Positions 24,466-33,364 of a stretch of DNA of 64,000 bases are shown piece after piece. Below the pieces are notes generated by a model, which saw only the letters and a program-made list of their open reading frames with translations, did no database searches and was not told the origin of the DNA. A program made the translations under genes and the position numbers. This DNA is from JAQVHD01 sp035369485. GTDB taxonomy: Bacteria > Patescibacteriota > Minisyncoccia > UBA6257 > JAAZHW01. The stretch is taken from assembly GCA_035369485.1 (NCBI GenBank), contig DAOSMC010000001.1:1-64000 (forward strand), read 5' to 3'. Positions within the stretch are counted from its first letter, which is position 1. Each line of letters opens with the position of its first letter.

Positions 24466-25944
24466 ATGTCAACAGCTGATCAGGTTAAAAAAATAAGAAT
24501 TGCAAAAATAAAAGAATTAAAAAAACAAGGCAAGGAAGTGTATCCCAGTCATTGTTTTCGTAACCAATCAATTAGTAATATTTTGAATAATTTTTATTCT
24601 TGGAGTATTGCAAAAAAGAAAATTTGGGTAGGAGGAAGAATAATGAGTATTCGTTTTCATGGCGGAATAGCATTTGCCGATTTGTGGGATGCCAGCGGGC
24701 ATTTACAGATTGTTTTTAAAAAAGAGGAAACAAAAAATTTTGAACTTCTCAATCAATACTTGGATGTAAGCGATTTTATTGAAGTAAGAGGTTTTCCTTT
24801 CAAAACGGAAAGAGGGGAAAAAAGTTTATTAGTTCAAGAGTGGCGTATTTTAGCAAAAAGCTTAAAGCCCATTCCTTCAGAATGGTATGGTTTAAAAGAC
24901 ACCGAAGAACGCTTTCGGCGTCGCTATCTTGATTTAATTTTAAACGAGGAAGTAAAAAAGCGCTTTGAAACTCGCTCGAGAATTATTAAAGCAATGAGAG
25001 GCTTTTTTGATAAGGAAGGTTTTATGGAAGTGGAAACGCCTATTTTACAAACATTGGCCGGCGGAGCCGCTGCGTGTCCATTCAAAACAAAACTTAATAT
25101 TTTGAATATGCCACTTTATCTTCGCATTGCACCAGAATTATATTTGAAACGATTAATTGTTGGTGGTTTTGAAAAGATTTTTGAAATTGGTAAGAATTTT
25201 CGCAACGAGGGTATTGATAAAACTCATAATCCAGAATTTACAATGATGGAGCTTTATTGGGCCTATGCTGATTATGAAGATATGATGGATTTTATTGAAC
25301 AGCTTTTTGTTTATATTCTCAAAAACGCCTTGCCTCAAACAAAAGACCCCATGCTCATTAATTTTAATGGTCAATTAATTAATTTTACTCCACCATGGCC
25401 ACGCAAAAAATTTTTAGATTTAATTGAAGAAGAAACAAGCCTAAAACCGTTAGCAACAAAGAGTCAAACATGGAGAGCGTTTCTTCAAACTCAAGGAGTA
25501 ACAATAACAGAAGAAATAAAAAAGATGGATGAGTGGGGGTTGATGGATGAAGTTTATAAAAAAGTTTGTTTAGAAAAATTAACTCAGCCCACTTTTGTTA
25601 CCCATCATCCCATTGTTTTATCGCCATTAGCAAAATTGAGCAAAGACAATTTGAATGAAACAGAAAGATTTCAGTTGGTTGCTGGCGGAATCGAATTGGT
25701 TAATGGTTATTCAGAATTAAATGACCCCTTAGAGCAAGCGGAACGTTTTAAAAAACAAGAACAACGAAGAAAAGCGGGGAATAAAGAAGCATCGCCCTAT
25801 GATAAAGATTTTATAGAAGCATTGGAATATGGAATGCCACCCACAGCAGGCGTTGGTATTGGCATTGATCGATTGGTTATGCTTTTAACCAATGCACCAT
25901 CTATCAAAGAGGTCATCTTTTTCCCTTTTATGAAAAATAAATAA
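24466..25944 (+). CDS. lysS: Lysyl-tRNA synthetase, class II
   Basis: 492 residues from MSTADQVKK; a start 12 bases earlier inside greA is possible but less likely. N-terminal OB-fold anticodon domain (VGGRIMSIRFHGGIAFADLWD), motif 1 region FFDKEGFMEVETPILQ, motif 2 FEIGKNFRNEGIDKTHNPEFTMME and motif 3 GVGIGIDRLVMLL are all intact. In the segment before motif 2, TLAGGAAACPFKT matches the amino-acid-binding loop. Part of a greA-lysS-serS-ftsQ-like run with short gaps. Confidence 0.97.
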   Translation: MSTADQVKKIRIAKIKELKKQGKEVYPSHCFRNQSISNILNNFYSWSIAKKKIWVGGRIMSIRFHGGIAFADLWDASGHLQIVFKKEETKNFELLNQYLDVSDFIEVRGFPFKTERGEKSLLVQEWRILAKSLKPIPSEWYGLKDTEERFRRRYLDLILNEEVKKRFETRSRIIKAMRGFFDKEGFMEVETPILQTLAGGAAACPFKTKLNILNMPLYLRIAPELYLKRLIVGGFEKIFEIGKNFRNEGIDKTHNPEFTMMELYWAYADYEDMMDFIEQLFVYILKNALPQTKDPMLINFNGQLINFTPPWPRKKFLDLIEEETSLKPLATKSQTWRAFLQTQGVTITEEIKKMDEWGLMDEVYKKVCLEKLTQPTFVTHHPIVLSPLAKLSKDNLNETERFQLVAGGIELVNGYSELNDPLEQAERFKKQEQRRKAGNKEASPYDKDFIEALEYGMPPTAGVGIGIDRLVMLLTNAPSIKEVIFFPFMKNK

Positions 25945-25948
25945 AAAT

Positions 25949-27181
25949 ATGCTTACAGATTTATTAAAAAAAATTAGAGAAAATCCTCAATTATATAAAG
26001 AAGGAATTGCAAAGAAAAATTGCAACGTCGAAATTATTGATAAAATTTTAGCAATTGACAAAGAATATCGTAGTAATTTAGCAGAAGTGGAATTTTTGAG
26101 AGCTCATTTAAATGAGTTGTCACAAAATGCTAAATTTAGCCAAGATCATTTAGAGCAAGCGCGAGCTACTAAACAGCGTATTAAAGATTTGGAAAGGGAA
26201 TTAACACCAATAGAAAATGACTTAGATAAATTACTTTATCAGATTCCTAATTTACCGTTTGAGGATGTTCCATTAGGGAAAGACGAGAGTGAAAATAAAG
26301 TATTACGAGAAGTGGGGAAAAGGCCAAAATTTAAATTTGAACCTCAAGATTATTTAACGCTAACAGAAGATAAGTGGATTGATACTAAAAGAGCTGCTAA
26401 AGTAGCGGGAACGCGCTTCGGATATTTAAAAAATGAGGCAGTGCTTTTGGAATATGCGTTAGTAAGATGGGTAATGAATTCTCTTAAAGAAAAAGGATTT
26501 GTGCCAATAGTCCCGCCTGCTTTTATTTCTTCTAAGGCTATGAAGGGGATGGGTTATATTGATAATGAAAAAGATTTGGCGGAACGTTATTATTTTCCTC
26601 AAGATGATTTATTTTTGATTGGTACAGCCGAGCAAGCAGTTGGTCCGATGCATATGGACGAAGTTTTAGAAGAAAAAGAGTTGCCTTTGCGCTATATTGC
26701 TTTTTCGCCGTGCTTTAGAAGAGAAGCTGGTTCTTATGGAAAAGATACCAAAGGAATTTGGCGCGTACATTATTTTGAAAAATTGGAAATGTTTATTTTT
26801 TGTAAACCAGAACAATCTGAAGAAGAGCATCAGCTTATTTTAGCTATTGAAGAGGAGTTGATGCAAAAATTGGGATTGCCTTATCGTGTTATTCAATTGT
26901 GTACGGGCGATTTGTCAAATCCTTCGGCTAAATCTTTTGATATTGAAGCATGGTTGCCGAGTCAGAATCGATACGCCGAGACTCATTCGTGCAGTAATTG
27001 CACAGACTTCCAATCTCGGCGATTAAATATTCGCTATCGATCCAAAGATGGTTTGCAATTCGTGCACACTCTTAATGGAACGGCGTTTGCTATTGGCAGA
27101 ATCATCGTTGCAATTATAGAGAATTATCAACAAGCAGATGGTTCAATTAAGATTCCTGAGGTTTTAGAACAATATCTTTAA
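25949..27181 (+). CDS. serS: Seryl-tRNA synthetase
   Basis: 410 residues. An N-terminal antiparallel coiled-coil arm (about 30-105) grips the long variable arm of tRNA-Ser. The class II core follows with GTAEQAVGPMHMDEV, motif 2 SPCFRREAGSYGKDTKGIWRVHYFEK (positions 26707-26784), SFDIEAWLP and motif 3 LNGTAFAIGRIIVAI. Motifs and length are normal. Four bases separate it from lysS. Confidence 0.97.
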   Translation: MLTDLLKKIRENPQLYKEGIAKKNCNVEIIDKILAIDKEYRSNLAEVEFLRAHLNELSQNAKFSQDHLEQARATKQRIKDLERELTPIENDLDKLLYQIPNLPFEDVPLGKDESENKVLREVGKRPKFKFEPQDYLTLTEDKWIDTKRAAKVAGTRFGYLKNEAVLLEYALVRWVMNSLKEKGFVPIVPPAFISSKAMKGMGYIDNEKDLAERYYFPQDDLFLIGTAEQAVGPMHMDEVLEEKELPLRYIAFSPCFRREAGSYGKDTKGIWRVHYFEKLEMFIFCKPEQSEEEHQLILAIEEELMQKLGLPYRVIQLCTGDLSNPSAKSFDIEAWLPSQNRYAETHSCSNCTDFQSRRLNIRYRSKDGLQFVHTLNGTAFAIGRIIVAIIENYQQADGSIKIPEVLEQYL

Positions 27182-27196
27182 TATCATATTTATGTT

Positions 27197-28000
27197 ATGC
27201 CTTATCGACTTACATCTTATAAATTAAGGCAGATTCAAAAGAAAAAACAAAGAAGGCGAACTATTTTTGTTATCATTATTATTGTTCTCTTCATTTGTTG
27301 CCTCGGCGGGATATTATTTTTTTCACCTCTTTTTCAAATCAACAGCATAGCTATTAATTCTACTCATTTTGTTAAAATGAGCGATATTTTTCAGAAAGCA
27401 ACCGAGCAGTTTAAGGATCAAAAACTGTTTAATTTAATAACCGTTCCGGCTAACCTCATTCTTTTTACTCAAGCTGATTGTAAGGCTATTGAAAAATATT
27501 TCGTGGCTTTGGATTCTGTTGACTGCCAAAAAATTTATATTGCTAAAATGCTTAAAATTGAAGCGCGAGAAAAACAACAAATAGGAATCCTTTGTTCTGA
27601 TTCGGTAATTAAAAACCATGGAAATTGTTTGTATTTTGATCAAAACGGTATCGTATTTGCTCTAGCCGAAGAAGACGATGATTTTGATCATTCTCTTATT
27701 GCGATGCAAGATGTTACTAATCGCATTTATCAATTAGGTGATAAAATTATTTCCTATGATTTTTCGCCTGTGGTAAAAATAAAAGACATTTTGGCGAATC
27801 ATCAATTAATATTGAATAAAATAGAAATTGATGATCATGATGTGGTTTATTTTTTTGAAAACGGATTTAAATTGTTAATTTCTCAAGAAAAATTAAAAGA
27901 GACAGCGAATATTTTACCTCGTTTATTAGAAATAGAATTCGATTTACAAAAATTAGAGTATTTAGATCTACGCTTTTTGCCAAAGATGTATTATAAGTAG
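27197..28000 (+). CDS. FtsQ/DivIB-like divisome protein
   Basis: 267 residues: a basic cytoplasmic tail (to about residue 22), a single membrane helix (about 23-45), a POTRA-like segment beginning LFQINSIAINSTHFVKMSDI, and a C-terminal strand ending LEYLDLRFLPKMYYK, which resembles the IDLRF...VYVK ending of FtsQ. FtsQ/DivIB bridges the early and late divisome through FtsL/FtsB. Sequence similarity is modest, but topology, size and the tail motif agree. It is the last plus-strand gene before a convergent hairpin and comF. Confidence 0.75.
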   Translation: MPYRLTSYKLRQIQKKKQRRRTIFVIIIIVLFICCLGGILFFSPLFQINSIAINSTHFVKMSDIFQKATEQFKDQKLFNLITVPANLILFTQADCKAIEKYFVALDSVDCQKIYIAKMLKIEAREKQQIGILCSDSVIKNHGNCLYFDQNGIVFALAEEDDDFDHSLIAMQDVTNRIYQLGDKIISYDFSPVVKIKDILANHQLILNKIEIDDHDVVYFFENGFKLLISQEKLKETANILPRLLEIEFDLQKLEYLDLRFLPKMYYK

Positions 28001-28036
28001 ATTGAAAGATTAGAGTGATAAAGATAGGGTTTTTAA

Positions 28037-28075
28037 GGGGCGACGAAAATTTTCTTTGAAAATTTTCGTCGCCCC
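28037..28075. repeat. GC/AT hairpin family, copy H7, between convergent genes
   Basis: Perfect 17-base arms GGGGCGACGAAAATTTT and complement around CTTTG. It lies between the stop codons of the ftsQ-like gene and comF, so here it could stop transcription from both sides. Confidence 0.85.
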
Positions 28076-28086
28076 GTCCGTCGCAT

Positions 28087-28824
28087 TTATTTTCTTGATT
28101 TAGCCACTGTTAAGCCAATGATTTTTTTAGAGCCATTTTGTTTTAAAACTCGCGCAGCCTCTTGCATTGTAGCACCAGAAGTAAAGACGTCATCTATAAG
28201 AATGATATTCTTGTTTTTTAAGGAATTTTTATCCTTAACTTCAAAAGCATTTTTGAGATTTAAGTGGCGTTCCTCATAATTATCAAGTTTTGCTTGAGGA
28301 TGTGTATTTTTTTGGCGTATTAAAATTTCACTATTTATTTCTAATTGAAAATAGTTAGCAAAAATTTTAGCTATTTCTTCGCTTTGATTAAATCCGCGTT
28401 CTTTGAAGCGTTGACGCGAAAGAGGAATGGCGATGACGATTGCTCCAGAAAATTGTTTTTTAAGATCAGGCCATATTTTTTCCCAGTAGTTAATGACGAT
28501 GTTGCCGAGTGTATGGCGAATGTCTTTAACAAACTGATATTTGTAAAGATGAATAAGTTTTTGGACGAGAGGATTTTCATAGTCAGTAGCCGAAGCAATA
28601 AAATCCAGAGGGGAATAATTATTGGAGTGGGAACATTTTTTGAATTGGCCAATTCTTTTGAGACAAATAGGGCAGAATAATGATGAGTATAGAGGAATGG
28701 TTTTTAGGCAATTTTCACAAAGATAGAGACCGCTTTCGTTTTTAATAAAAGCGCCGCAATTTAAACAAAAAATTGGGAAAAGGCAATCATAGATTAAATT
28801 TTTTATTTTGATTATTTTATTCAT
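28087..28824 (-). CDS. comF: ComF-family phosphoribosyltransferase-like protein
   Basis: 245 residues. An N-terminal zinc-binding region has several Cys pairs (CLNC near 19-22, CENC near 37-40, CPIC near 53-56), followed by a type I phosphoribosyltransferase domain with the PRPP loop IILIDDVFTSGATM and the family stretch PLSRQRFKERGFNQSEEIAK. In naturally competent bacteria ComFC is needed for handling incoming single-stranded DNA. It stands beside, and divergent from, the type IV pilus operon, which fits a DNA-uptake role. No comEC or dprA gene is in the window. Confidence 0.92.
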   Translation of the reverse strand: MNKIIKIKNLIYDCLFPIFCLNCGAFIKNESGLYLCENCLKTIPLYSSLFCPICLKRIGQFKKCSHSNNYSPLDFIASATDYENPLVQKLIHLYKYQFVKDIRHTLGNIVINYWEKIWPDLKKQFSGAIVIAIPLSRQRFKERGFNQSEEIAKIFANYFQLEINSEILIRQKNTHPQAKLDNYEERHLNLKNAFEVKDKNSLKNKNIILIDDVFTSGATMQEAARVLKQNGSKKIIGLTVAKSRK

Positions 28825-28843
28825 TGTGGATAAGTATAACTTG

Positions 28844-28872
28844 TTGCTTCCAACTATCTTTTAAATTATAAT
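28844..28872 (+). promoter_or_regulatory. Promoter for the pil operon (TTGCTT-N17-TATAAT)
   Basis: The -35 is at 28844-28849 and the -10 at 28867-28872, in the gap between divergent comF and pilM. The pilM ATG is 37 bases after the -10. Confidence 0.6.
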
Positions 28873-28909
28873 ATAATAAAAGAGAAAATTAATTCTAGAA
28901 ATAAATTTT

Positions 28910-29950
28910 ATGCGCACTTTAGGAATTGATATTGGGACAACTAATATAAAAGCAGTGGAACTTTCTGGGACACTGAATAATATAATTTTAGAGAATTATG
29001 GTATTTTAGAAACTTACGGTTATTTAGAGCGTAGCAATGCTGCTATTCAAACGAATTATTTTAAACTTGTTGAAGAAATAACAACAGAATTATTAAGGCA
29101 ATTATTTTCAGCGTTCAAACCTAAAACAAAAAGAGCATTTTTTTCATTGCCTGTGTTTTCTAGTTTTATTACGAATTTCGATTTGCCATTTACTAATAAT
29201 AAAGAAATTGTTCAAGCAGTTCCTTTTGAAGCTAAAAAATATATCCCATTACCGTTGGAGGAATTAGAAATTAATTGGATGGTGATAGCAAAAGCTGCAG
29301 ATGGAAGAAAAGAAAAAAGCAGAATTGTTTTGGTGGCAACACCAAAGGAATTGATTCAAAAATATCAACACATTGCTCAAACACTCGGATTAAATCTGAT
29401 GGGTTGGGAAATCGAAGGATTTTCTTTAGCCCGAACGCTTGTGGCAGATGATAAAACGCCAACATTAATAGTTGATATTGGCACTCAGGTTACAAATCTT
29501 TTTGTAGTAGATAACACTTTTTTGGTTAATTTCGAAAGTTTAAATATTGGAGGTGCTGAAATCACTCATATTATTAGTCAAAGTTTAGGCGTTACTCAAG
29601 AACGAGCAGAAGAGTTTAAAAAAATTAAAGGATTCAAAGTTAATCCAGAAGAAATGGGTGTTGTTAATGTATTGATGCCAATTGTGGATAATTTTGGGAA
29701 TGAAATTTTAAGAATGATTGATATCTATCGCGAAAAAAATAATCGTCAAATAGAAAAAGTCATTCTTACAGGAGGAACGGCTAATATGCCAGGATTAACC
29801 GAGTATTTTACTGAATTTTTGAATTTGCCAGTAGAAAAAGCATGGCCATTTAAGCAGATAAAATACCAACAGTTTTTAGAGCCGCTTTTAAGGGATACAG
29901 CTCCATTTTTAAGCATAGCGACTGGTGTGGCAATGAAGGGCTTGGAATAG
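28910..29950 (+). CDS. pilM: Type IV pilus assembly protein PilM
   Basis: Actin-like cytoplasmic protein that binds the PilN tail and connects the membrane ring to the motor ATPases. 346 residues: GIDIGTTNIKAVELSG at 5-20 (phosphate 1), a SHS2-like insertion, LIVDIGTQVTNLFVV near 183-197 (phosphate 2), and VILTGGTANMPGLTEYF near 283-299. First gene of a conserved pilM-N-O-P-like-B-T-C-A-D order. Confidence 0.95.
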   Translation: MRTLGIDIGTTNIKAVELSGTLNNIILENYGILETYGYLERSNAAIQTNYFKLVEEITTELLRQLFSAFKPKTKRAFFSLPVFSSFITNFDLPFTNNKEIVQAVPFEAKKYIPLPLEELEINWMVIAKAADGRKEKSRIVLVATPKELIQKYQHIAQTLGLNLMGWEIEGFSLARTLVADDKTPTLIVDIGTQVTNLFVVDNTFLVNFESLNIGGAEITHIISQSLGVTQERAEEFKKIKGFKVNPEEMGVVNVLMPIVDNFGNEILRMIDIYREKNNRQIEKVILTGGTANMPGLTEYFTEFLNLPVEKAWPFKQIKYQQFLEPLLRDTAPFLSIATGVAMKGLE

Positions 29951-29993
29951 TTGTGAAAAAGGATTATAATAAAAATTAGAGGGGGAGTTGCAT

Positions 29994-30022
29994 TTGGAGA
30001 TTTAAAATATAAAGGTTATAAT
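29994..30022 (+). promoter_or_regulatory. Possible internal promoter before pilN (TTGGAG-N17-TATAAT)
   Basis: The -10 at 30017-30022 is perfect and lies 12 bases before the pilN ATG. A second TATAAT at 29964-29969 lies upstream. It may add a transcript start inside the pil operon. Confidence 0.5.
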
Positions 30023-30034
30023 AAAAGAAATAAT

Positions 30035-30568
30035 ATGGCAGATTTTCAAGCAATAGAACCATTAAATAAAAAAAAGACAACAGGATGGATGACTAATTTA
30101 ATTACTGTTGCAGTAATTATTTTTGTTGTGGTTTTTGCTTTATATTTTGTAGGCGTGTTTTATGAGAATTATATAACAAAAAACATATCCGATATTAATG
30201 ATAAAATTAAGGATTTGGCGAAAGAAATACCGATTGAAGATCGAAATGAAGTATTGACCTTTTATTCCCAATTAATAAATCTTAGAGCTTTGTTAGCAAA
30301 TCATTTGTATCCATCTAACATCTTTTCTCGTTTAGAGCTTATCACCCATCCTCAAGTAACTTTTACCACCTTTTCTTATGAAAATAAAACTTCAATAATT
30401 AAGTTAGAAGGATATGCGCGTGATTTAAATGTTCTAGCACAACAACTTTTAGCTTTGCAAAAAACAACAGATTTCGTCAAAATTACAGTGAACGATATAA
30501 AAAACGCAGCAGACAAAGTGCAATTTGGAGTCGAAATTAATTTTAATCCAACTTTTATTCACAAATAA
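30035..30568 (+). CDS. pilN: Type IV pilus inner-membrane protein PilN
   Basis: 177 residues with a short cytoplasmic tail, one membrane helix (about 22-44), a helical/coiled segment (about 50-85) and a ferredoxin-like beta domain (LELITHPQVTFTTFSYENK, then LEGYARDLNVLAQQL). The family's PilM-binding tail motif (INLLP) is replaced by FQAIEPLNKKK. It pairs with PilO, four bases downstream. Assignment by topology and gene order; sequence identity is expected to be low. Confidence 0.82.
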   Translation: MADFQAIEPLNKKKTTGWMTNLITVAVIIFVVVFALYFVGVFYENYITKNISDINDKIKDLAKEIPIEDRNEVLTFYSQLINLRALLANHLYPSNIFSRLELITHPQVTFTTFSYENKTSIIKLEGYARDLNVLAQQLLALQKTTDFVKITVNDIKNAADKVQFGVEINFNPTFIHK

Positions 30569-30571
30569 ATT

Positions 30572-31183
30572 ATGAAAGAATCGGAAAAAAGAACTATTAG
30601 TATTATTATTATTTTGGCTCTTTTTATTGGAGCGGCTATAGTATTTTTTACAATGACTTGGCCGATGTTCGATCAAGTTTTAAAAGATAATAGAAATCTT
30701 GCTTTGGCGAAAGCCGAATATCAAAGACAGGTAGAAGCAGTTCGATTAGCAAAAACCATCGTAGAACAGTATAAAAACCTAACGGATGTTAATCAGATGA
30801 TTTCATTAACCATGCCTCGAAGTGAAGAGTTGTATAATGCAATAGTTCAATTAAATAAAATTTCAGAAGATAGTGGGTTGAGCATTCAAAGTATTGCGTT
30901 GCAAAAAATTGCTAGCGCTACTACTGCACCTAGCAAGACGTTAAGTACATCTTCTCAAAGCTTGTTAAAATCACCACAGCAGTTGGCTCTGACACTATCT
31001 CTTAACGGAACATACGAATCATTTAAAACCTGGTTAGAAGCTGTTGAGACGAATATTCGTTTGATGGATATAACTAATATTTCTTTTTCCGGAGTTAAAG
31101 CTACACCAACAGAGAGAGGGGGTGATGCAGGTTTCAACTTTTTCAACTTTAGCGTTGCTTTAAATTTATATTATCAACCATAA
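30572..31183 (+). CDS. pilO: Type IV pilus inner-membrane protein PilO
   Basis: 203 residues: N-terminal membrane helix (about 9-29), coiled coil (about 35-70, NRNLALAKAEYQRQVEAVRL) and a periplasm-side alpha/beta domain. The stretch LALTLSLNGTYESFKTWLEAVETNIRLMDI is the usual PilO C-terminal half (31 residues spanning 30978-31073). It forms a heterodimer with PilN in the alignment ring of the pilus machine. Gene order supports the call. Confidence 0.87.
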   Translation: MKESEKRTISIIIILALFIGAAIVFFTMTWPMFDQVLKDNRNLALAKAEYQRQVEAVRLAKTIVEQYKNLTDVNQMISLTMPRSEELYNAIVQLNKISEDSGLSIQSIALQKIASATTAPSKTLSTSSQSLLKSPQQLALTLSLNGTYESFKTWLEAVETNIRLMDITNISFSGVKATPTERGGDAGFNFFNFSVALNLYYQP

Positions 31184-31188
31184 TTAAT

Positions 31189-31560
31189 ATGGAAACTATA
31201 GAACAAAAATCAAAAACTAATATCTTTATTTATATTATCATTGCAATTTTAATTGTTGCTATTGTGGGAGTTTATTTTGTATTTTTCGCTCCCGAAAAAT
31301 TAGCAACTTCAGAAACACCCACTGCTATTCCTGTTACTAATACAACTGTTGAAGAGGTTGGTTCGTCTCCTGCGACAAAGACTACATCAGCTCCTTTAGT
31401 AAGCCATTCCACCTCCACCGATATTACTGGAGGGTTAAGCTCTCTTAAATTAACGCCAGAAGATATTTTAAATAATCCCATCTTTCAATCATTACGTGCT
31501 TATGCTGAACCAGTTGAAGTGCCAACACTTGGTCGTCCGAACCCATTTATTCCTTATTAA
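31189..31560 (+). CDS. Small membrane protein with PilP-like ending
   Basis: 123 residues, five bases after pilO. One membrane helix (about 12-33), then a Thr/Ser/Pro-rich linker of about 50 residues, then LTPEDILNNPIFQSLRAYA and a conserved-looking end PTLGRPNPFIPY. PilP proteins contact PilN/PilO and carry an RxxPF-type element, and the position matches pilP. There is no lipobox and no PilP beta domain, and no secretin gene follows, so it is a reduced or functionally distinct equivalent. Single-membrane bacteria with such clusters would not need the PilP-PilQ link. Confidence 0.6.
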   Translation: METIEQKSKTNIFIYIIIAILIVAIVGVYFVFFAPEKLATSETPTAIPVTNTTVEEVGSSPATKTTSAPLVSHSTSTDITGGLSSLKLTPEDILNNPIFQSLRAYAEPVEVPTLGRPNPFIPY

Positions 31561-31576
31561 AAATAATTAAAATAAA

Positions 31577-33337
31577 ATGATCCCAAACAAAATTTTATTA
31601 GAACTTTTAGTTAAAAATAATAAAATTGATCAGGCCACGGCCGACAAACTTCTCAAAGATAGCCAGACGCTTAATCAACCAGTAGAAGAAATTATTTACG
31701 AAAGAAATCTCGTTCCTCAAGATGAGGTAGCAAAAATTAAAAGCGAGTACTATAAAATTCCAACAAAACATTTCACCAAAGAGGATATTATTCCCAACGA
31801 AGTTTTGAATATTATCCCAGAAGAGGTAGCGCGCACACATCAAATAGTGGCTTTTAAAAAAGATGGAGATACTTTGCACGTTGGAATGCTTTCTCCTGAT
31901 GATCAACAAGCTCAGGATATTTTGAAATTTATTGCCAAACAACGCAAACTCAACATTGCAATTTATCTAGTTACTAAATCAGACTTGGAAAACATCTGGA
32001 AGAATTATCGATCATTTGCTACGCGCTTAAAAGAAATTCAAGACAGCGTAGATATTTTCAAAAGACAAAGCAAGCCATCTCATCAACTCTATCAGCAGCG
32101 CGTGGTGCGGATTGATGAAGCAAGTGGTATCATTGCTGAAGAGGCGCCAATTATTACGATTGTTTCTACTGTATTAGAAGAAGCAGTTGAATCAAACGCT
32201 TCCGATATTCATATCGAGCCGATGAGAAATAAATTACGCATCCGTTTTCGATTAGACGGCGAGTTGAAAGAAGTACTTTCTCTTCCTTTGGAATTACAAC
32301 CAGCGATTATTGCCCGTATTAAAATTCTTTCTGATTTAAAAATTGATGAAACTAGAATTCCTCAAGATGGACGTTTTAGAACTATTTTGGATAATAAAGA
32401 AATTGATTTTCGTGTAGCGACGTTTCCGACGGCTTTGGGCGAAAAGGTAGCGGTACGTGTTCTTAATCCGTATGTCGGCTTAAAAACTATTGATGATTTG
32501 GGAGTGAGAGCATATCATAAAACTTTGATTGAAGAAGCTATTGCAAAACCATTTGGAATGATTTTAGCCACCGGTCCGACAGGGTCAGGAAAAACAACTA
32601 CACTTTATGCTATTCTCCAAGGATTAAATAAAGAAGCGGTAAATATTGTAAGCCTTGAGGATCCGGTAGAGTATTTTATTGAAGGATTAAATCAATCTCA
32701 AGTTAAACCAGAAATTGGTTATGATTTTGCTTCTGGTTTAAGACAGATTGTTCGTCAAGACCCCGATATTATTATGGTAGGAGAAATTCGAGATAATGAA
32801 ACTGCAGCTTTGGCAGTACACGCTGCTTTGACTGGTCATTTAGTGCTTTCAACTCTTCATACCAACAATGCAATAGGAGTAATTCCGCGTTTAATTGATA
32901 TGAAAATTGAGCCATATCTTTTACCAGCTTCTTTGATTTTAATGATGGCCCAACGTTTAGTAGGAAGACTTTGTGATCAGTGTAAACAAAAAGTAGAAGC
33001 AACTGGTAGCTTGAAAGAGGAAATAGAAAAATCCATAGCTGCGTTGCCAAAAGAATTGAGGGCAAAGTATCAAAAAGATAAATATGAAATTTATTTACCT
33101 CAGGGTTGCAAGGAGTGTAATTATAAAGGGATAAAGGGAAGAATGCCTCTCTTTGAAGTTCTCAAAATGACACCATCACTTGAAGAGATTGTTTTAAAAG
33201 ATCCATCGGCGGCTAATTTACAACAAGAAGCAGAAAAACAAGGAATGGTTACTCTACGTCAGGATGGCATTATTAAGGCGCTCGAAGGACTAATTTCCAT
33301 TGAGGAAGTTCTAAAAGAAACAATGGAAAAAGATTAA
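31577..33337 (+). CDS. pilB: Type IV pilus extension ATPase PilB
   Basis: 586 residues. The N-terminal MshEN-like domain (1-150, LLKDSQTLNQPVEEIIYER) is fuller than in the paralogue at 4758. The ATPase core has Walker A GPTGSGKTTTLY, the Asp-box RQDPDIIMVGEIRD, the His-box GHLVLSTLHTN and a four-Cys zinc site (CDQC and CKEC). It powers pilin polymerisation. It lies within the pil operon before pilT and pilC, so it is the principal extension motor. Confidence 0.95.
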   Translation: MIPNKILLELLVKNNKIDQATADKLLKDSQTLNQPVEEIIYERNLVPQDEVAKIKSEYYKIPTKHFTKEDIIPNEVLNIIPEEVARTHQIVAFKKDGDTLHVGMLSPDDQQAQDILKFIAKQRKLNIAIYLVTKSDLENIWKNYRSFATRLKEIQDSVDIFKRQSKPSHQLYQQRVVRIDEASGIIAEEAPIITIVSTVLEEAVESNASDIHIEPMRNKLRIRFRLDGELKEVLSLPLELQPAIIARIKILSDLKIDETRIPQDGRFRTILDNKEIDFRVATFPTALGEKVAVRVLNPYVGLKTIDDLGVRAYHKTLIEEAIAKPFGMILATGPTGSGKTTTLYAILQGLNKEAVNIVSLEDPVEYFIEGLNQSQVKPEIGYDFASGLRQIVRQDPDIIMVGEIRDNETAALAVHAALTGHLVLSTLHTNNAIGVIPRLIDMKIEPYLLPASLILMMAQRLVGRLCDQCKQKVEATGSLKEEIEKSIAALPKELRAKYQKDKYEIYLPQGCKECNYKGIKGRMPLFEVLKMTPSLEEIVLKDPSAANLQQEAEKQGMVTLRQDGIIKALEGLISIEEVLKETMEKD

Positions 33338-33364
33338 AGTTAAAGGCGTTTAATTTTAAATTTT

